DNA of 64,000 nucleotides from Carallia brachiata (Eukaryota > Streptophyta > Magnoliopsida > Malpighiales > Rhizophoraceae), in contig JADCRB010000019.1 in assembly GCA_021464245.1 (NCBI GenBank), forward strand, positions 3,639,130-3,703,129, given 5' to 3'. How positions within the stretch are numbered: position 1 is the stretch's first letter; every line of letters starts with the position of its first letter. A model generated the notes under the pieces. The model saw only the letters and a list, made by a program, of their open reading frames with translations, did no database searches and was not told the DNA's origin. The position numbers and the translations under genes were made by a program. This document shows positions 33,791 through 44,829 of this stretch, one piece after another.

Positions 33791-34250
33791 TCTACAAATG
33801 CACATTTGTCTGCTCATGCATTTGATCCTCACTCTTCACAATGTGGTACTTAGCAGCAGATAACGGTACTTCTTTCAACCCATTCATACTTCCACACAAT
33901 CCATTGGAATTGCCTCTTCCAACAACAGGACTCAATAAATTATCCTCAAACGGTAATTCAATCAGCTTACAAATACAATCAAGCTTATTCTTGGTCAGGA
34001 AATTTTGAGCCACAAGGTCCCAATCGTTCTCATACCTTACTTCAGGTGGAGTAGTTACCTTCACTGATTTACGCTTAGTTGGGGGCTTTGAGCGAATTGA
34101 TTGTGGAGACCAATCAACTGAAAGACAGGAACTTTGCAATGACGAGGCGAACAACTCTCTGATTTAGCCACTCCCTCGCTTACTTTGCTCACTCAAGGAG
34201 TTGCCTGTGATGCCTTAGCAGGAGTATCAGATAAACCAGATCTGCGCCAT
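33660..34250 (-). pseudogene. SWI3B-like chromatin-remodelling subunit pseudogene fragment
   Basis: The minus-strand frame 33792-34154 contains VDWSPQSIRSKPPTKRKSVK and then ENDWDLVAQNFLTKNKLDCI, followed by CKLIELPFEDNLL. The W..VA...(T)K.K.DCI..(L/F)..LPFED pattern is the C-terminal half of the SANT domain of SWI3-type SWI/SNF subunits, and the whole best fits plant SWI3B. The SWIRM domain and most of the SANT start are missing. The segment between the basic linker and WDLVA is contracted, and stops follow on both sides. No introns are evident, suggesting a processed copy. The gene-level assignment rests on memory of the family pattern. Confidence 0.55.
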
Positions 34251-34452
34251 AACTAAAACAACAGGACTATGATATCAATTAAAAGTCCCAAGATAATAGA
34301 TATACAATGCAACATGTATTAAAAACAACCCACAAACATCCAATTGAGTAAATATTAAAATCAATACGGATCTGTGAAACTATGTTGATTCTTCAACATA
34401 TCAGCAGGTCGTTTAGTTCAAGCCATATCAAATTTATTTAACAACAAAGTAG

Positions 34453-36175
34453 ACCTGTACTCGTCCCCGTCCCTGTTCCCCACTTATAATTTAATTTACT
34501 TTTTTTATCATTTATATAATATTTATATAAAAAATTTATAGAAATATTTTAGTAATTTTATAACAAAACCTAAATCAATCTTTTTCTTTCCTTATCTACC
34601 TCTCAAGCATCTTTCTGCCAAGCCCGACTGCGCCTCTACATCTATTCTTTCTCAAAATTTCTCCAGCAGCTCTGTTCCTCGATGGCAGACAGAGCAGATC
34701 TCACTCCCATTCCTTAGATTTGCGTGAAGTTGCTCCCTTGTCCCCCAGTTTCTAATTGATTCCTAGGTAATCTTACTGTTATATTTTTTTTGTTCTGGAG
34801 TTTTTAATTTTTCTCTTTTTTCGGAAGATACTTCAATTTTTGGTTAGATTGTGTTTGGTTGTTTTGAATTAAGTACTCATTGTTGTTTATATATTCAGGA
34901 GGAAAACAAAAAAAAGTCAATAAAGAACTCTTCTGTTATTGTCATCACCGCAGTTTTTAAAGGAGAGGAAGTAATTTGGAAGCGTCTACTTGTATAAATG
35001 ATACATTGGCTTTTGTCTTTGTCAATTGTATCATATCCAGTTGTTGCATGAATTTCAATATACAATGGCAATAAATTTTATATTTGCCTTAAACATTTGT
35101 TTTTTATTCTAGTTTGGGTGGGTCTATTGATTCTGCTTATTTGGAAATCTTGCTCTTTTCTGGTTATGTTTTCTTTGAGATAAGGGAGCAAGTAATCATT
35201 CTTTCTTTTTCTTTAAAAATGATCATGCGATGTCTCTTCAATAAAACCACGAAATGCTTTTCACATAATTTTCAAACCCCAGCTTAAATCTTCTTATGAA
35301 TTGTTCATCCGGCGTAATTAGATGGTGAGCAAGAGAATGTATTTTAGAAACATGAATTTCTCGCTTGGTCAGGTTTTCTCCATTGTAATTGCACTTATGC
35401 CTTCCCATGAAATATTGAAGATGGTTGTTCCTTGCCATGATTGATTATTTTTTCTGTGTGATTACGAAAATCTGTCATTTAAACTAGTGAAATGCTTTTT
35501 TTTTTTTAATTGTTTATGTGTCCCTATTTCTGTTGGCCTTGAGACTTGATGATGAATTCCGTAGTGAGATACTTGAGAATGCGCATAAATTTACTCAATC
35601 CAACCACCTTGTTGTCTCAATTAAGTTCGAGGGCTTCCAAGGTACATTAATAAGAATGTGTGGGGTCAATCCCTTGTATGCTGTGAAATGTTCACTTACT
35701 GGGAAATTGGGAATCAAGTGGTGTGATGGATCTCATGTGGTTTGTTTGGCATGGCTTCTTCAAGAGATGACGAGAAAGAATTTGAATGTGTAAATTGGGT
35801 TTTAATTTTTGAGCAAAAAGCACCTATCAAGCTATGGGGTTTACTGTTTTTAGTTGATACAAAGCTTACTTAAAGTTAGGAATTCATTGATTGGTGCAAT
35901 TTCTTTCTTTGTTAATTAGTTGTTGGGATGATTCTTTTTATACTTAGTGCATTTTGCAAATTTTGTTGGACTCATATATTGCTAATTTGAATTTTTTTTT
36001 TATTTTTAGTCTATATTAAAAGCGGGGATGAAGAAGGGACGGAGATCTCCGATCTCTAGAGGGGATAGGGATGGAGATTCAAATCTCCTACCTATTGAGG
36101 ATGGGGACGCAGATAAGTACTGGGTTCAAAAGCGGGGACGAGGATAAGGGATGTTATTCCCGCCCCCGCTTCTCT
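34453..36175. mobile_element. Candidate non-autonomous DNA element with GC-rich inverted ends around an ORF
   Basis: The left side reads gtactcgtccccgtccctgt (34459). The right side contains several inverted relatives (gcggggacgaggataaggg at 36133, ggatggggacgcagataagt at 36099, gcggggatgaagaaggga at 36021). The remainder is AT-rich. Between the ends lie a leader-like stretch (34680-34780) and a 91-codon frame (35518-35793). Exact termini and target duplications could not be fixed, so the class is uncertain. Confidence 0.35.
35518..35793 (+). CDS. Unrecognised 91-codon ORF, possibly a captured exon
   Basis: The frame contains LDDEFRSEILENAHKFTQSN, then VSIKFEGFQGTLIRMCGVNP and IKWCDGSHVVCLAWLLQEMT. 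It has balanced composition and globular character, unlike the T-rich spurious frames nearby. It follows a pyrimidine tract, so it could be an exon rather than a complete gene. No family is recognised. It starts at the only plausible in-frame ATG and ends at TAA. It sits within the candidate element 34453-36175. Confidence 0.3.
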   Translation: MSLFLLALRLDDEFRSEILENAHKFTQSNHLVVSIKFEGFQGTLIRMCGVNPLYAVKCSLTGKLGIKWCDGSHVVCLAWLLQEMTRKNLNV

Positions 36176-36189
36176 TCATTGTCATTCCT

Positions 36190-37490
36190 ATTACCAATCA
36201 TTGAAGATACAGCAGTATAATAACCACAAATACATTTAATTAATATCAATAACTCAATCCACCCACCCGGTGAAAAAGGAAACAAAATTAAATGGCCACC
36301 AACACACCAACTTGCTTCGCTCCTCAATTGCCGATCTCTTCATTCCAATTCGTTTTTCTTTATTTTGTTTCCAATTGCCGATCTCTTCCTCCACCAACCC
36401 ATCACGTTTTTTCTTTTTCTTCCCCAATTCACTTAAGATTTTCGCCCTAGTTTGAATTCAACTTTTCCTTTTCTTTATTTTCTCTTTTTCGATGTACTAT
36501 TCACTATTCCTTGTGAGACCCATGCTCATTTGAACTTTCGATTCCTGACCTGGATTATTTAATTAAAAATGTCAATGCCAGCCTTTATTCCACCTCAGTA
36601 GGTAAGTATCTCGGCATGGGATCCTCTATTTGCGTAGTTGGGTCCTTAAAAAAGTAATAGATAAAATATAAAACAATTAAATTATAAAAAAATTAAATAT
36701 ATTTAACTCTTTATTTTAAGTATAATAATTCCAACATACAGAGCTGCGTTTCTAATCTTTGTATCCCTAGATTCCCTAGCACTCTAGGCCTTTCGCATAG
36801 ATCTTTGCAGCCAAATCCAATTTCGATTTTCAAGTCGTTGGGTAATTCCATACATTGCTCACGGCCATTTCTGCACAGGCGTCAAGCTGCGTACCAACAT
36901 TCCACCGAGCATAGATCGCCGCCTTTAAAGCTTTGTCATAAATTGTATATTGAGAGATAAGCACAGCAAGGGTCAATACCGAAATATAGCAAAAAAAACA
37001 TGGCCATACATGCATGGCCATATTTTGCCTATATTTCTCTTTTTTTAAAAAAATTAAAATTTAAATATATTTAATATTATTTTATATATATTTAGTATTA
37101 TTTATAAACATTAATTTTTTTAAAAAAAATTATTTTTAAAATTATTTTGTCCTATTCTAATTTGGACACTTTTTTGGCTATGTATGTATGACCACTAATT
37201 TTTTTCAAAAAAAAAAGAAACTGAAATCATCAAACGGAAAATGTAAAGATGCATGAGCCAATTAGACACGGACAGCCAACGGAAATCAAAGTAAATTTTG
37301 TTTTGATCTCCTACATCACGCTGTCAGTGACAGCAAATGAATGCAGAGAAAGGTAAGTACTAAGAGGTAAACTATTTTTTTAAATTTAATTATCAAATAA
37401 TTTATAATATTTTAATCGATTATTATCTTAAACCTCGCAAAATATTTTCCACTCCAACAGAATCCCCACCACAGACAGACCATTCATCCC
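36190..37490. other. Intergenic region upstream of the second carboxylesterase
   Basis: A short less AT-rich patch at 36745-36960 has frames up to 63 codons without recognisable domains and may be a gene remnant. A W-box core (ggtcaa, 37497-37502) lies 64 bp before the carboxylesterase start codon. No clear TATA box. Confidence 0.35.
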
Positions 37491-37565
37491 GTTTGAGGTC
37501 AAACTTTCTTCATTCCAAACTACTCCCAACCTGTCCTCTCTCTTGCTCTGTGATTGTAGGGTTAG

Positions 37566-38537
37566 ATGGATCCCAGCAAAGAATTATCTCATGAAATTTT
37601 TCCGTTCGTTCGAGTTTACAAAGATAAAACCATCGAGAGGCTTGCGGGAACAGAAATTGCTCCTCCGGGCTTAGATCCTGAAACCGAAGTTTTGTCCATA
37701 GATACTGTAGTGGTAGCAGAAACTGGTGTCTCAGCCAGATTGTATCGTCCCAATTCGGCAAAATCCGGTCAAAAGCTGCCACTTGTAATCTACTTTCACG
37801 GCGGAGGGTTTTTCATATCATCAGCCGCTGATCCCAAGTACCACTACAGTCTCAACAAGCTAGTTGCTGAAGCCAACGTCATACTCGTCTCTGTTGACTA
37901 CAGGTTGGCCCCAGAGGTTCCACTCCCGGCAGCCTACGACGACTCTTGGTCTGCACTTGAGTGGGTCGCTGCTCATGCCAAGCCAGATGGTCCTCCTGCG
38001 GCCACCACCCCCGAGCCTTGGCTCCTCGATTATGCTGACTTCGGACGGGTGTTCTTGGCCGGTGACAGCTGCGGTGGGAATATGACACATCACTTCGCGT
38101 TGAGGCTCAAGGAATCTCGGCAGCTAGACCTGAAAGTTGAAGGCCTCGCCATGATTTTTCCTTACTTCTGGGGAAAGGATCCAATTGGGGTGGAGGCAAC
38201 CGATCATTTCAGGAAATCAATGGTGGACGGCTGGTGGAACTTCGTGTGCACGTCCGACGAAGGATGCGATGATCCTCTCATCAACCCTTTTGCCGACGGG
38301 TCTCCGGGGCTCGAAGGCTTGGCTTGTGGCAGAGTGATCGTTATTGTTGCAGAGAAAGACATCCTGAGGGACAGGGGACAAGTTTACTACGAGAAATTAG
38401 TTGAGAGTAAGTGGCAAGGTGCTCAGGAGTTCGTGGAGATTAAAGGAGAGGATCACATCTTCCATATTCTTGACCCAAACTGTGAGAATGCCAGATTCCT
38501 GTTCAAGCGTCTGGCTTCTTTCATCAACCAAGCATAA
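37566..38537 (+). CDS. Plant carboxylesterase (CXE family), 323 aa
   Basis: An intronless alpha/beta hydrolase closely related to the gene at 9215. Oxyanion-hole HGGG is at residues 78-81, nucleophile Ser168 in GDSCG, acid Asp265 in EKDILRDRG, and His297 in GEDHIF. Family blocks DYRLAPEVPLPAA (111-123) and PYFWGKDPIG (199-208) are intact. The residue after the catalytic Ser is Cys rather than the usual Ala; the GXSXG pattern is otherwise kept. An insertion of Pro/Ala (DGPPAATTPEP, 141-151) lengthens the loop before the Ser strand compared with its paralog. The start is the first ATG of the frame and is supported by alignment (HEIFPFVRVY against RDLFPFLRVY). It probably acts in the cytosol on small ester substrates; the natural substrate is unknown. 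Confidence 0.96.
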   Translation: MDPSKELSHEIFPFVRVYKDKTIERLAGTEIAPPGLDPETEVLSIDTVVVAETGVSARLYRPNSAKSGQKLPLVIYFHGGGFFISSAADPKYHYSLNKLVAEANVILVSVDYRLAPEVPLPAAYDDSWSALEWVAAHAKPDGPPAATTPEPWLLDYADFGRVFLAGDSCGGNMTHHFALRLKESRQLDLKVEGLAMIFPYFWGKDPIGVEATDHFRKSMVDGWWNFVCTSDEGCDDPLINPFADGSPGLEGLACGRVIVIVAEKDILRDRGQVYYEKLVESKWQGAQEFVEIKGEDHIFHILDPNCENARFLFKRLASFINQA

Positions 38538-38649
38538 GGGGTCTCCACTCTATATGCTGTAAGATTCCGAGCTTTGGCTTTCCAGTAGCAGGATTTTAAT
38601 TTGGTTTTCTTTTCTTTTTTTTTTTTTTTTGAGCTCATGACATCGTAAT

Positions 38650-38655
38650 AATAAA
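38650..38655 (+). promoter_or_regulatory. Candidate poly(A) signal of the second carboxylesterase
   Basis: AATAAA lies 113 bp downstream of the stop codon, preceded by a T-rich tract, a usual plant arrangement. Confidence 0.5.
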
Positions 38656-38659
38656 TGGG

Positions 38660-40490
38660 AAAATTTTGGTGAAGATACAGGGAAATAATGTGATCGACGC
38701 ATGTGACTTAATTTTTTAAAATAGATAAAAAAACATATAAATTATTAGATAGAATTTATGTCTATTATATGATTTTTATTTTATTGTTATGCACTGAAAT
38801 TTATGATAAATTTGTATAATACTAAAAAGTAATAAAAAATAGTTGCTTCTGAGAAAATAACACCCACGGGTTCCACCAACCCACACACCACATCTTTCCG
38901 CCCATTGACCAAAGCATACACATATAAGAGCCCCAGTACATAGTGACATACGATGGGATTCACATGTTAAAAATAATAAAAAATTATTATTATTATTATT
39001 TAAATTTTGAATTTTTTATCAAAAAAATAATTAATTTGTAGTGAAGATTGTTCAATCTGTAACTGACATATTTATAAATTGTAATGAAATTAAAATTAAA
39101 TATTTTTTATAAATTTGTTGCAAAATGTTTTGGTTGTTTATTGTGATTTACTTACATCATTCATGTTGCAAAAATATGCATTTTACTAGGAGAGAATTCT
39201 AAGTTTGAAAAAAAAAAAAAAAGCCAAAAAATGGGATCCACATGCCACATCAACTATATGTCTAATATTCCTCTGTTCATAAATGTTTTTCTTATGGGCG
39301 TGATTTTTGCAGCAGAGGCGCGGTCCCGAGCCCGCCTCTGGATTAAATGGAACGTGGGCCATTTCATTCTCGACATCACTATAAAAAATGTAATTATTTA
39401 TCTTTTTAGTATAATTATATTAAAAAAATATAAAATAAAAATGGTAAAAATAAATCTTAAAATTATCTTAAAAGTTAAAGTAAATATTCTACGTAATATA
39501 TATTAAAATAAAAAAATTATTCAAAATTTTTTTTTAAAAAATAATTTAATTACATTAATTTAATAATGATTACCTTTTTTTTTTTCGGACAATTTGTCCA
39601 TTGCAAGAAACTTTGTACTTTCCGCAATTATTTGGCTCCGTAGTACCGATTGACAATTAACTATGAAATACGGATACTGATACAGTGATACAGATATGAT
39701 ATAATACGGACACGACAACACATCAACTTTAAAAGTATTAAGACACTGACACAGTTATATATATATATATATATAATTTATAAAATTTTTGTACACACAC
39801 ATATATATATATATAGTAATTTATAAATTTTATTCATTTGAAAACATCTAAAGATATATTTAGATAATTATTATATGTTTTAGAGATTTTTTATTTAAAG
39901 AATATATTATAAGTATGTTGTTAAGTACCAACATAGATATATAAAATCCAATAGTCAATTTAATTTTTTTTTATTAAAATTCAAATTAAGTTAAAATCTG
40001 AAAATTTTAAAAGTTATTAACAAATAATAATATTAAATTATAATTTTTAAAGTATTTTTCTTCTTTTATTTGTTAAAAATAATTATAAAAATATTTAAAC
40101 GTGTACGTAGCGTGTTAGACACTTGTACCTTTTGTGTCTAACACGCGTATTAGAATTTTTTTTATAAGTTTTTTTAAAGAATACTTCTAATAATATCAAA
40201 CATGTATCTACTGAATATTTATAGCGGATCAGTATCTGCTGCGTATCTATATACTTTTTATTTATTTTTTTAAGTGTTCGTGCTTAAGTGACAATCAATT
40301 TTGAAACAAACGGGCCAGCACAAAACAAAAGTGAAGCCAGTTTATGCTGTCGCATCAAGGCAAGTGCTTTCGCACTGCTCGCAAAGAACTGAGCAATAAT
40401 TATCCTTCCATATCATCTACAGGACCGGGTATCTAAAAACTCTTCTAGCATTGGCCAACTAGAAAACTTGCACTAATTGCATCCATCATT
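38660..40490. other. Intergenic, low complexity
   Basis: It contains a short ATT repeat (38985-39000), TA-repeat runs (39757-39774 and 39803-39816) and a region with several variants of gatacagtgatacag and gtgtctaacacg (39670-40250) that resembles decayed repeat DNA. No gene is supported; the 91-codon frame at 39231-39506 is lysine/isoleucine-rich and looks spurious. Confidence 0.4.
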
Positions 40491-42085
40491 TCTTTTTTTT
40501 TTTTTTTTTGTTTGTCATTAATGAGGCAAAATTGCCAAAACCATTCAGGCTATTGCCGTGGCTCGAGGCCATCTAACACGCACAGTATCCTGCCACAACA
40601 GGTCATCAACTCCCTCGGGAGGTCTATGCAAAACATGAACACCCATAGGCTTAGAGAAAACCAGACTTGCCAAACTATCGGCCACTTGATTTCTTTCTCT
40701 GTGCACATGCGGAAAGTAAGACAGACCACTCTCTTAAAATCAAATCCCAGCAGCTCCTAATCCAGTTATAGTGAGGATGTTCGGACTTGACACCCTTAAA
40801 AATACTAGCCAGGGCCTGTGCCGAATCCACTTCAACACACAGCTTTCGAAAGCCAAACGACTAGGCCAAATCCAGATCACTAAAAATCCCCCAAACCTCC
40901 GCTACAAATGCTAACCAGACCCCCACATTATGCAAAAAAACCCAGCAACCGCTTACCAGATGAGTCCCGAAATACTCCAGCAGCCGTCGCCAGGCCCGAA
41001 TGGGCATGAAATGCCCCATCAGTATTAACCTTCACCCAATCCCCAGTAGGAGCTGACAATCCCACCATCTCTGTCGACCTCTGTGGGCCACGTACACAAG
41101 TAGCCTTCCCACCCTTAGCCTCAGCAAACTCTCTACATTGCTTGAAAATTACCTCCGCCAGATACCAAGACATAAGTTTATCTTGAAAGCATTTCCCGTT
41201 TCTCCACTTCCATACTTGCCAGCAAACCACCGCAAAGCCTGCTGGCCAATCCTCAAAGGCACCCACACTGCCTGTACACCTTAAGTTTCCCAGCAACCAC
41301 TCCTTCCATTTAGACTGGAAAAAGACCCGTCGACACGCTGGAGTTACGAATTCCTCCGTAGACACTTAACTCGGCTACAATCCCTTAGCCCGGCTACAAT
41401 CCCTTAGCAAGTGGATTACTGACTCCTCAAAGCTTCCACACACTGGGCATAGACCATCATCCCCTGACAAAGCTCGCTGGACCCTTTCAGAATTAGTAAG
41501 CACCCTCCCACGAACCACCTTCCAAAGGAAACATTTCATCTTTTCAGGTACCCTCAGCTCCCAGAGTACACCAAATTGACTATCCCAACAACTTGAAGGT
41601 GGGGCAGGTAAAACTAGATTGTGAGCAGATTTAAACAGTAAATTCACTGTTCATAGTCCCTCCCAAGCATAGCTGATCTCTTCCTTCCTCAACGCTATCA
41701 TTCCGCAGTATACAGGCTCCCAAGGCCCCCAACACATGAGGAGGCAACCATTGACGCAAAGTCTCGCCATTCCAGCCAACACCCGAGACCCAATAATCTC
41801 TGACCACCTTGACCAACTCCTCCTCCGGTACTACAGAAGTCACCAAATCAATAAGCGGTTCATTCATTAGCCACTTGTCCCTCCAAAACTTGGCCTCCCT
41901 TCCACTCCTCACTCCCCATCGACAGTTTGTGGAAAAGGAATCATGCACCTGCGCCATAGAGCTCCACGCATGTGAGGCAACTCTTTTAAACTCAACTTGT
42001 GGCTCCCCTAGGGGACAGTACTTTCCCTTCAGGAATCGCGCCCAAAGACTAGAAGGCCAGTTAAAAGCCGCCAATTCAACTTGGA
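40491..42085 (-). mobile_element. 5'-truncated L1-type LINE with poly(A) tail
   Basis: On the minus strand the fragment begins within the C-terminal part of ORF2 (SLWARFLKGKYCPLGEP and FWRDKWLMNEPL in 42074-41631). It continues into a zinc-binding RT-associated domain (LWELRVPEKMKCFLWKVVRG, CPVCGSFEESVIHLLRDC in 41647-41375). It ends with an RNase H-like domain (WVKVNTDGAFHAHSGLATAA, GVFRDSSGKRLLGF in 41365-40928) and a tail reading REKNQVADSLASLVF near 40720. A T-tract at 40491-40509 is the poly(A). Frames are broken by stops. Confidence 0.88.
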
Positions 42086-42109
42086 GATCATTGCTTGATT
42101 TGCCAATTT

Positions 42110-43655
42110 CGTGCCAATTTAAGTCTTATGGTGCCAGTTGTATTTGGGTCCAAGAAACCGTCGAGGATAGGGTCCCAATATTGGGACTAACCTCGGGCCC
42201 GTGTAGATGACGTCCTTAGAGTGTCACTTATAATAAAATGATAATATATATATATATTTAAAAAACTTATACCGCGTTTTCAAGTTCTAATTAAATGTAC
42301 AAGTAATTTATATACAATATGTTAAAAAAAAAAAAAAAGAAAAAAAGTGTAAACAAAGATAATGTTTCATGGTTTTACAATTTTCATCGGTCGTTGTTCA
42401 CATTTTATTCGACATGTATATATTTCTTTGATCCTAATACACATAGCGTAATTTTTCAGAAAAATTCTTCAAGAAAAAAAAAAAATAACAAGGGCCGTCG
42501 TGATAACGTCACCCTTGACCGGGGAGTGTTGGAATTCTGCGCTCCGGTATGCTTTGTTTGGCAAAGCATAAGAAATGGTAAAAAAAAAAAAGATAAGAAA
42601 TTATTTTTTGTTCATATTATTTTTTATTTATTTTATATCAATTTAAACAACTAACTTTTACTTTTTCTCTTACAAATTATTATTTATTTATTTTTTAATA
42701 ATTTTCTAATCATTACTTTTTATTAATTATAATATTATTATTATTATATTATTTTCTATTCTCTTTCTTTTCTATTTTCTTTTCTTACAATCTAAATAAA
42801 ACAGTAGTATTTTCGTCGAAGATATGCGTTACAATTTCATCTGGGCCGGTGCGTTGACAAATGCTCTAGAAGGGAAACCACACAAACTTCAGCGTGTTTG
42901 GAGTACAAAAGTGTGAGAGAAGAAAGTGAAAAGGAAGAAAATAATAAAAAAAAAGTGAATGGAGAGAATTTAATTTTTTTTATATTATTAGAGTGATAAA
43001 AGAAACGTGAAAAAAAAATAATGAAAAAAAATAATTTATTTAAATATAAAAAGAAAGCAAAGGGAAAAATTTTTTTTAATAAAAAATAATTATTATACCC
43101 CAAACCAAATTAATATATAATTAAAAGAAATTGTATATTTTATTATTTATATATTAGAAAGTTATTCGTATCTGTAATTTTATTTGCTTTTGAAAATTCT
43201 ATTTTCTTCAAATGAATAATTAATTTACTTTTAATATATCAAATTCAAGGTACGCTCATTATTAACTTAATTTTAAAAACTATGAATTTTTGGAAACTTA
43301 GCTCAATTGCTCTCTTGCTCTGTTCTTGGGCAACAAAGGATATTACCTTAATTTCTAACTTCCAAGATGAGTTAATGACAACCATAAAAAGTAGAAAATC
43401 ATAGCCACACATGATTTGTGGAGGGCACTTTAGTCACTTTAATGTAGCCTGTGAGCTTTTCTCCGACTTTTCCCCACATTCCCTCAATTTTTGTGCCATT
43501 TTCTTTCTTTAGATTCTCCAAACAAAAGAAAATTTCCTCGGTTATTGTAATTTTCTTTTTCATGTGTTTCTTTCCTTTGTTTTCTTCCCACTCCAAATAC
43601 AATAAGGCAGTATTTGTTTTAACTTTTCAGACCTGTTGTTCTGTTTCAGTTCTAT
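42110..43655. other. Non-coding, TA repeat and GTTTGGAGT-type repeat debris
   Basis: A TA run lies at 42247-42258. From about 42890 a segment starting gcgtgtttggagtacaaaag resembles the ends of the element at 43660-44794 and runs to about 43110 (ccccaaacc). No gene is supported. Confidence 0.35.
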
Positions 43656-43659
43656 AAGC

Positions 43660-44794
43660 CTGTGTTTGGAGTGTAAAAATATGTAAGAAAGAAAGTTGAG
43701 AAAAAAAAAAATAGAGAGAAAGAAAGTAAGAGAAGAGAATATAATTTTCTCTCAGCTTGTTTGGAGTAGTAAAAAAATGATTAAAAAAAAAGTAATGAAA
43801 AAATAATACTTTGTTTGGATGTGAGGAAAGAAAGGAAGAAAAAGAAAATTTTAAAGTATCAAATTACAATTATGCCCTCAAACCCAATGCTAAAAAGGGG
43901 ACAACATGGTAATTGAGACACTTTGACCGAAGATGGCATTGGCAAATGGCAACAACTAGATTAGAGAGTGCAAGTTCCCGTGATAAGCACATGGAAATTA
44001 CTATGCTTTCCTCTATCTTTTTCATTTTTGTTTCCTCTTTACTTTCCTTATTTCACTTTGACTGCGTCAGCGCCAAGACTATCAAAAGGGTCGTCGTATG
44101 CGTAAATTTCTGAAGGTGGTATTCATCAGTAGACAAAAATTCACTACATGGTATGGGATTGCTTTTTCACTCAGAATTCGAACAAGATCGACATAATGCC
44201 AAGGAAAAAAATGGAGACTATTAGATGCTGTGAATATTCGGTAAGATTCTCCTTTTCTGATAATTTCCTTTTTTTTTCCTTGATAATTTTTTTGGGTTTT
44301 TCTCCAAAAAGAAATTGTAAATTGACGATTTTTGTTGAGATCTTTGTGCAGTACAAGCTTTTGCGTTAGATTTCATCTCAGTGTCTCTTTCTATTGTTGG
44401 TTTCTGGATTTTTGTTGGATCCATGCCCTTTTTCCTAGAAAATTTCACTTTCCACGAAAATAAGATGAAACCAAATCCTTTTCATTCTTCACATTTTCAC
44501 AGCCCCACGCAAAAAAAATGGGTCAAACAACAGGAATTGCAAAGAGGAGGCCGAAAAATTGCAAAAACAAGAAGATATTGAGGAGGGCTTTTTTGTCTAT
44601 TTACTGTAGCTCAGCAGCTTAGCACCAATTTTCTCTCCGATTTGGAAAGATTGGCCGTACCATACGGCAAAAAATCACCTCACTCTCCCCTACTTTTCTT
44701 TCCTCCATCACTCCGAACAGTTGAATATTCTATTCACCTACCACTTTTCTTTTCCCTCTGTTTCTTTCTCTTGTGTTTTTTGCACTCCAAACAG
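43660..44794. mobile_element. Candidate TIR element with GTTTGGAGTG ends
   Basis: The left end is ctgtgtttggagtgtaaaaa followed by an A/G-rich tract (gtaagaaagaaag). The right end, reversed, reads ctgtttggagtgcaaaaaac followed by gagaaagaaac. The two ends are therefore imperfect inverted repeats of about 35 bp. Flanks tctataagc and tctgtaaaa are only weakly similar. Interior frames are short and unrecognised. A second GTTTGGAGTA block at 43760 suggests nested or rearranged copies. Confidence 0.45.
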
Positions 44795-44829
44795 TCTGTA
44801 AAAGTTGATGGAAAAGTATTTATTAAAAA

